A stretch of 64,000 nt of DNA from UMGS1663 sp046964515. GTDB lineage: Bacteria > Bacillota > Clostridia > TANB77 > CAG-508. The notes under the pieces are model-generated. The model worked only from the letters and a program-made list of their open reading frames with translations, did not search any database and was not told the origin of the DNA. The first letter of the stretch is position 1. Each line of letters begins with the position of its first letter. Below are positions 63,416-64,000 of the stretch, in pieces. The position numbers and the translations under genes were made by a program. The stretch spans positions 51,466 through 115,465 of the forward strand of contig JBKUYM010000005.1 of NCBI GenBank assembly GCA_046964515.1, written 5' to 3'.

Positions 63416-64000
63416 TATGCGTACACCTCCTCTAATTTTTTAACGGTGTCTAGCGTCATTACTAAGTTTTTGTATTTTAATAAATCATATACATTGATTG
63501 TATTAACTAAAGTTGTTTTTACACCTTCAATGTTTCTTGCAGATTTTTGTACATTCTCATTTTTTTCAGGTAATAACATTAATGTTTTTCCTTCTACTTT
63601 TATATTATTAAGAATTCTTACCATTTCTTTTGTCTTCATTTCTTTTAAGTCTAATTTATCTACAACTACTAATTGATTTTCTAATACTTTTGAACTAAGC
63701 ATTGATTTAATCGCTAAACGTTTTTCTTTTTTATTAACCGTATAACTATATGAACGAGGTTTTGGTCCTAAAGCAATACCACCTTTTACCCATTGTGGAG
63801 CTCTAATAGAACCTTGTCTTGCTCTACCTGTTCCTTTTTGTCTCCATGGTTTTCTTCCTCCACCACGAACTTCTGCTCTTGTTTTAGTACTTTGTGTACC
63901 TTGTCTTTGATTAGCTAAGAAGTTTACAAGTACGCTATGTACTACTGCTTCATTTGGTTCAATTCCAAATACACTTTCAGCTAATTCTATATCATTTACT
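63415..64000 (-). CDS. rplD: 50S ribosomal protein L4, partial
   Basis: The frame is open to the window end, so the first residues are missing. The visible ~195 codons include 'RAEVRGGGRKPWRQKGTGRARQGS', a hallmark of L4, and the C-terminal globular part. An internal Met at 63702 is not the real start. L4 can also repress the S10 operon. Confidence 0.96.
   Translation of the reverse strand, partial: VNDIELAESVFGIEPNEAVVHSVLVNFLANQRQGTQSTKTRAEVRGGGRKPWRQKGTGRARQGSIRAPQWVKGGIALGPKPRSYSYTVNKKEKRLAIKSMLSSKVLENQLVVVDKLDLKEMKTKEMVRILNNIKVEGKTLMLLPEKNENVQKSARNIEGVKTTLVNTINVYDLLKYKNLVMTLDTVKKLEEVYA

Noticed and set aside
63415..63702. A 95-residue separate gene before rplW
   Set aside because: The frame continues upstream to the window end with L4 motifs; the Met is internal.
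1..64000. CRISPR array or insertion sequence
   Set aside because: No regularly spaced direct repeats with unique spacers and no transposase-like ORF were seen.

Overview
The window is very AT-rich DNA from a low-GC, endospore-forming Firmicute, most likely an uncultured gut-type member of the Clostridia. Support for this: Gram-positive ribosome-binding sites, a spoIVA gene, a BceRSAB-like envelope-stress module, a zinc-ribbon S14, and several surface proteins with the 'ITLIALVITI...GENGIITQA' prepilin-like N-terminus seen in uncultured Clostridia. The species cannot be named from sequence alone.

Layout. 1-0.9 kb: 5' part of recG. 1.4-3.1 kb: prepilin-like protein whose C-terminus looks like the variable region of a diversity-generating retroelement (DGR) target. 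3.5-7.1 kb: lysine/diaminopimelate genes asd, dapA and dapB on the plus strand with an HD-domain gene. 7.2-8.8 kb: small membrane proteins. 9-13.8 kb: a UDP-sugar pyrophosphorylase and a heterodimeric ABC exporter. 14-15.5 kb: spoIVA. 15.5-25 kb: envelope genes (DUF1287, two monofunctional transglycosylases, BceRSAB-like module, FGE-like surface protein). 25.1-26.1 kb: tRNA-Met, a tRNA-Tyr split by a group I intron, and a PD-(D/E)XK endonuclease gene. 26.3-45.8 kb: housekeeping genes (acyl-CoA ligase/TetR, mreB, lexA, obg, trpS, rplU-rpmA, pepF, tsaD, lysS, recN). 45.9-48.8 kb: two more prepilin-like surface proteins. 48.9-64 kb: the S10-spc-alpha ribosomal protein cluster on the minus strand, from rplD (cut by the window end) to rplQ.

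Main discovery. Six genes (recG, a UDPGP-family pyrophosphorylase, an ABC exporter subunit, a DUF1287 protein, a PD-(D/E)XK endonuclease and the normally essential tsaD) are each interrupted by the same event. An in-frame CGG codon is followed by A, and the conserved protein continues in the +1 frame if the C is skipped and GGA is read as glycine, i.e. the quadruplet CGGA is read as Gly. A hand scan found only two other in-frame CGG codons among all genes recognised here, both at codon 5 of atypical genes; CGG is otherwise avoided. The preceding codons are all different, which argues against ordinary P-site slippage. The pattern points to +1 recoding at an unassigned or starved CGG codon, or to a four-base-reading tRNA-Gly. 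It is very unlikely to be six independent mutations or random sequencing errors. Split genes are annotated below as single CDSs across the shift.

Other points of interest: the DGR-like variable region with NNY codons, the tRNA-Tyr intron with a nearby endonuclease gene, a missing rpmD, a terminator splitting the spc operon between secY and adk, and several structured leaders.
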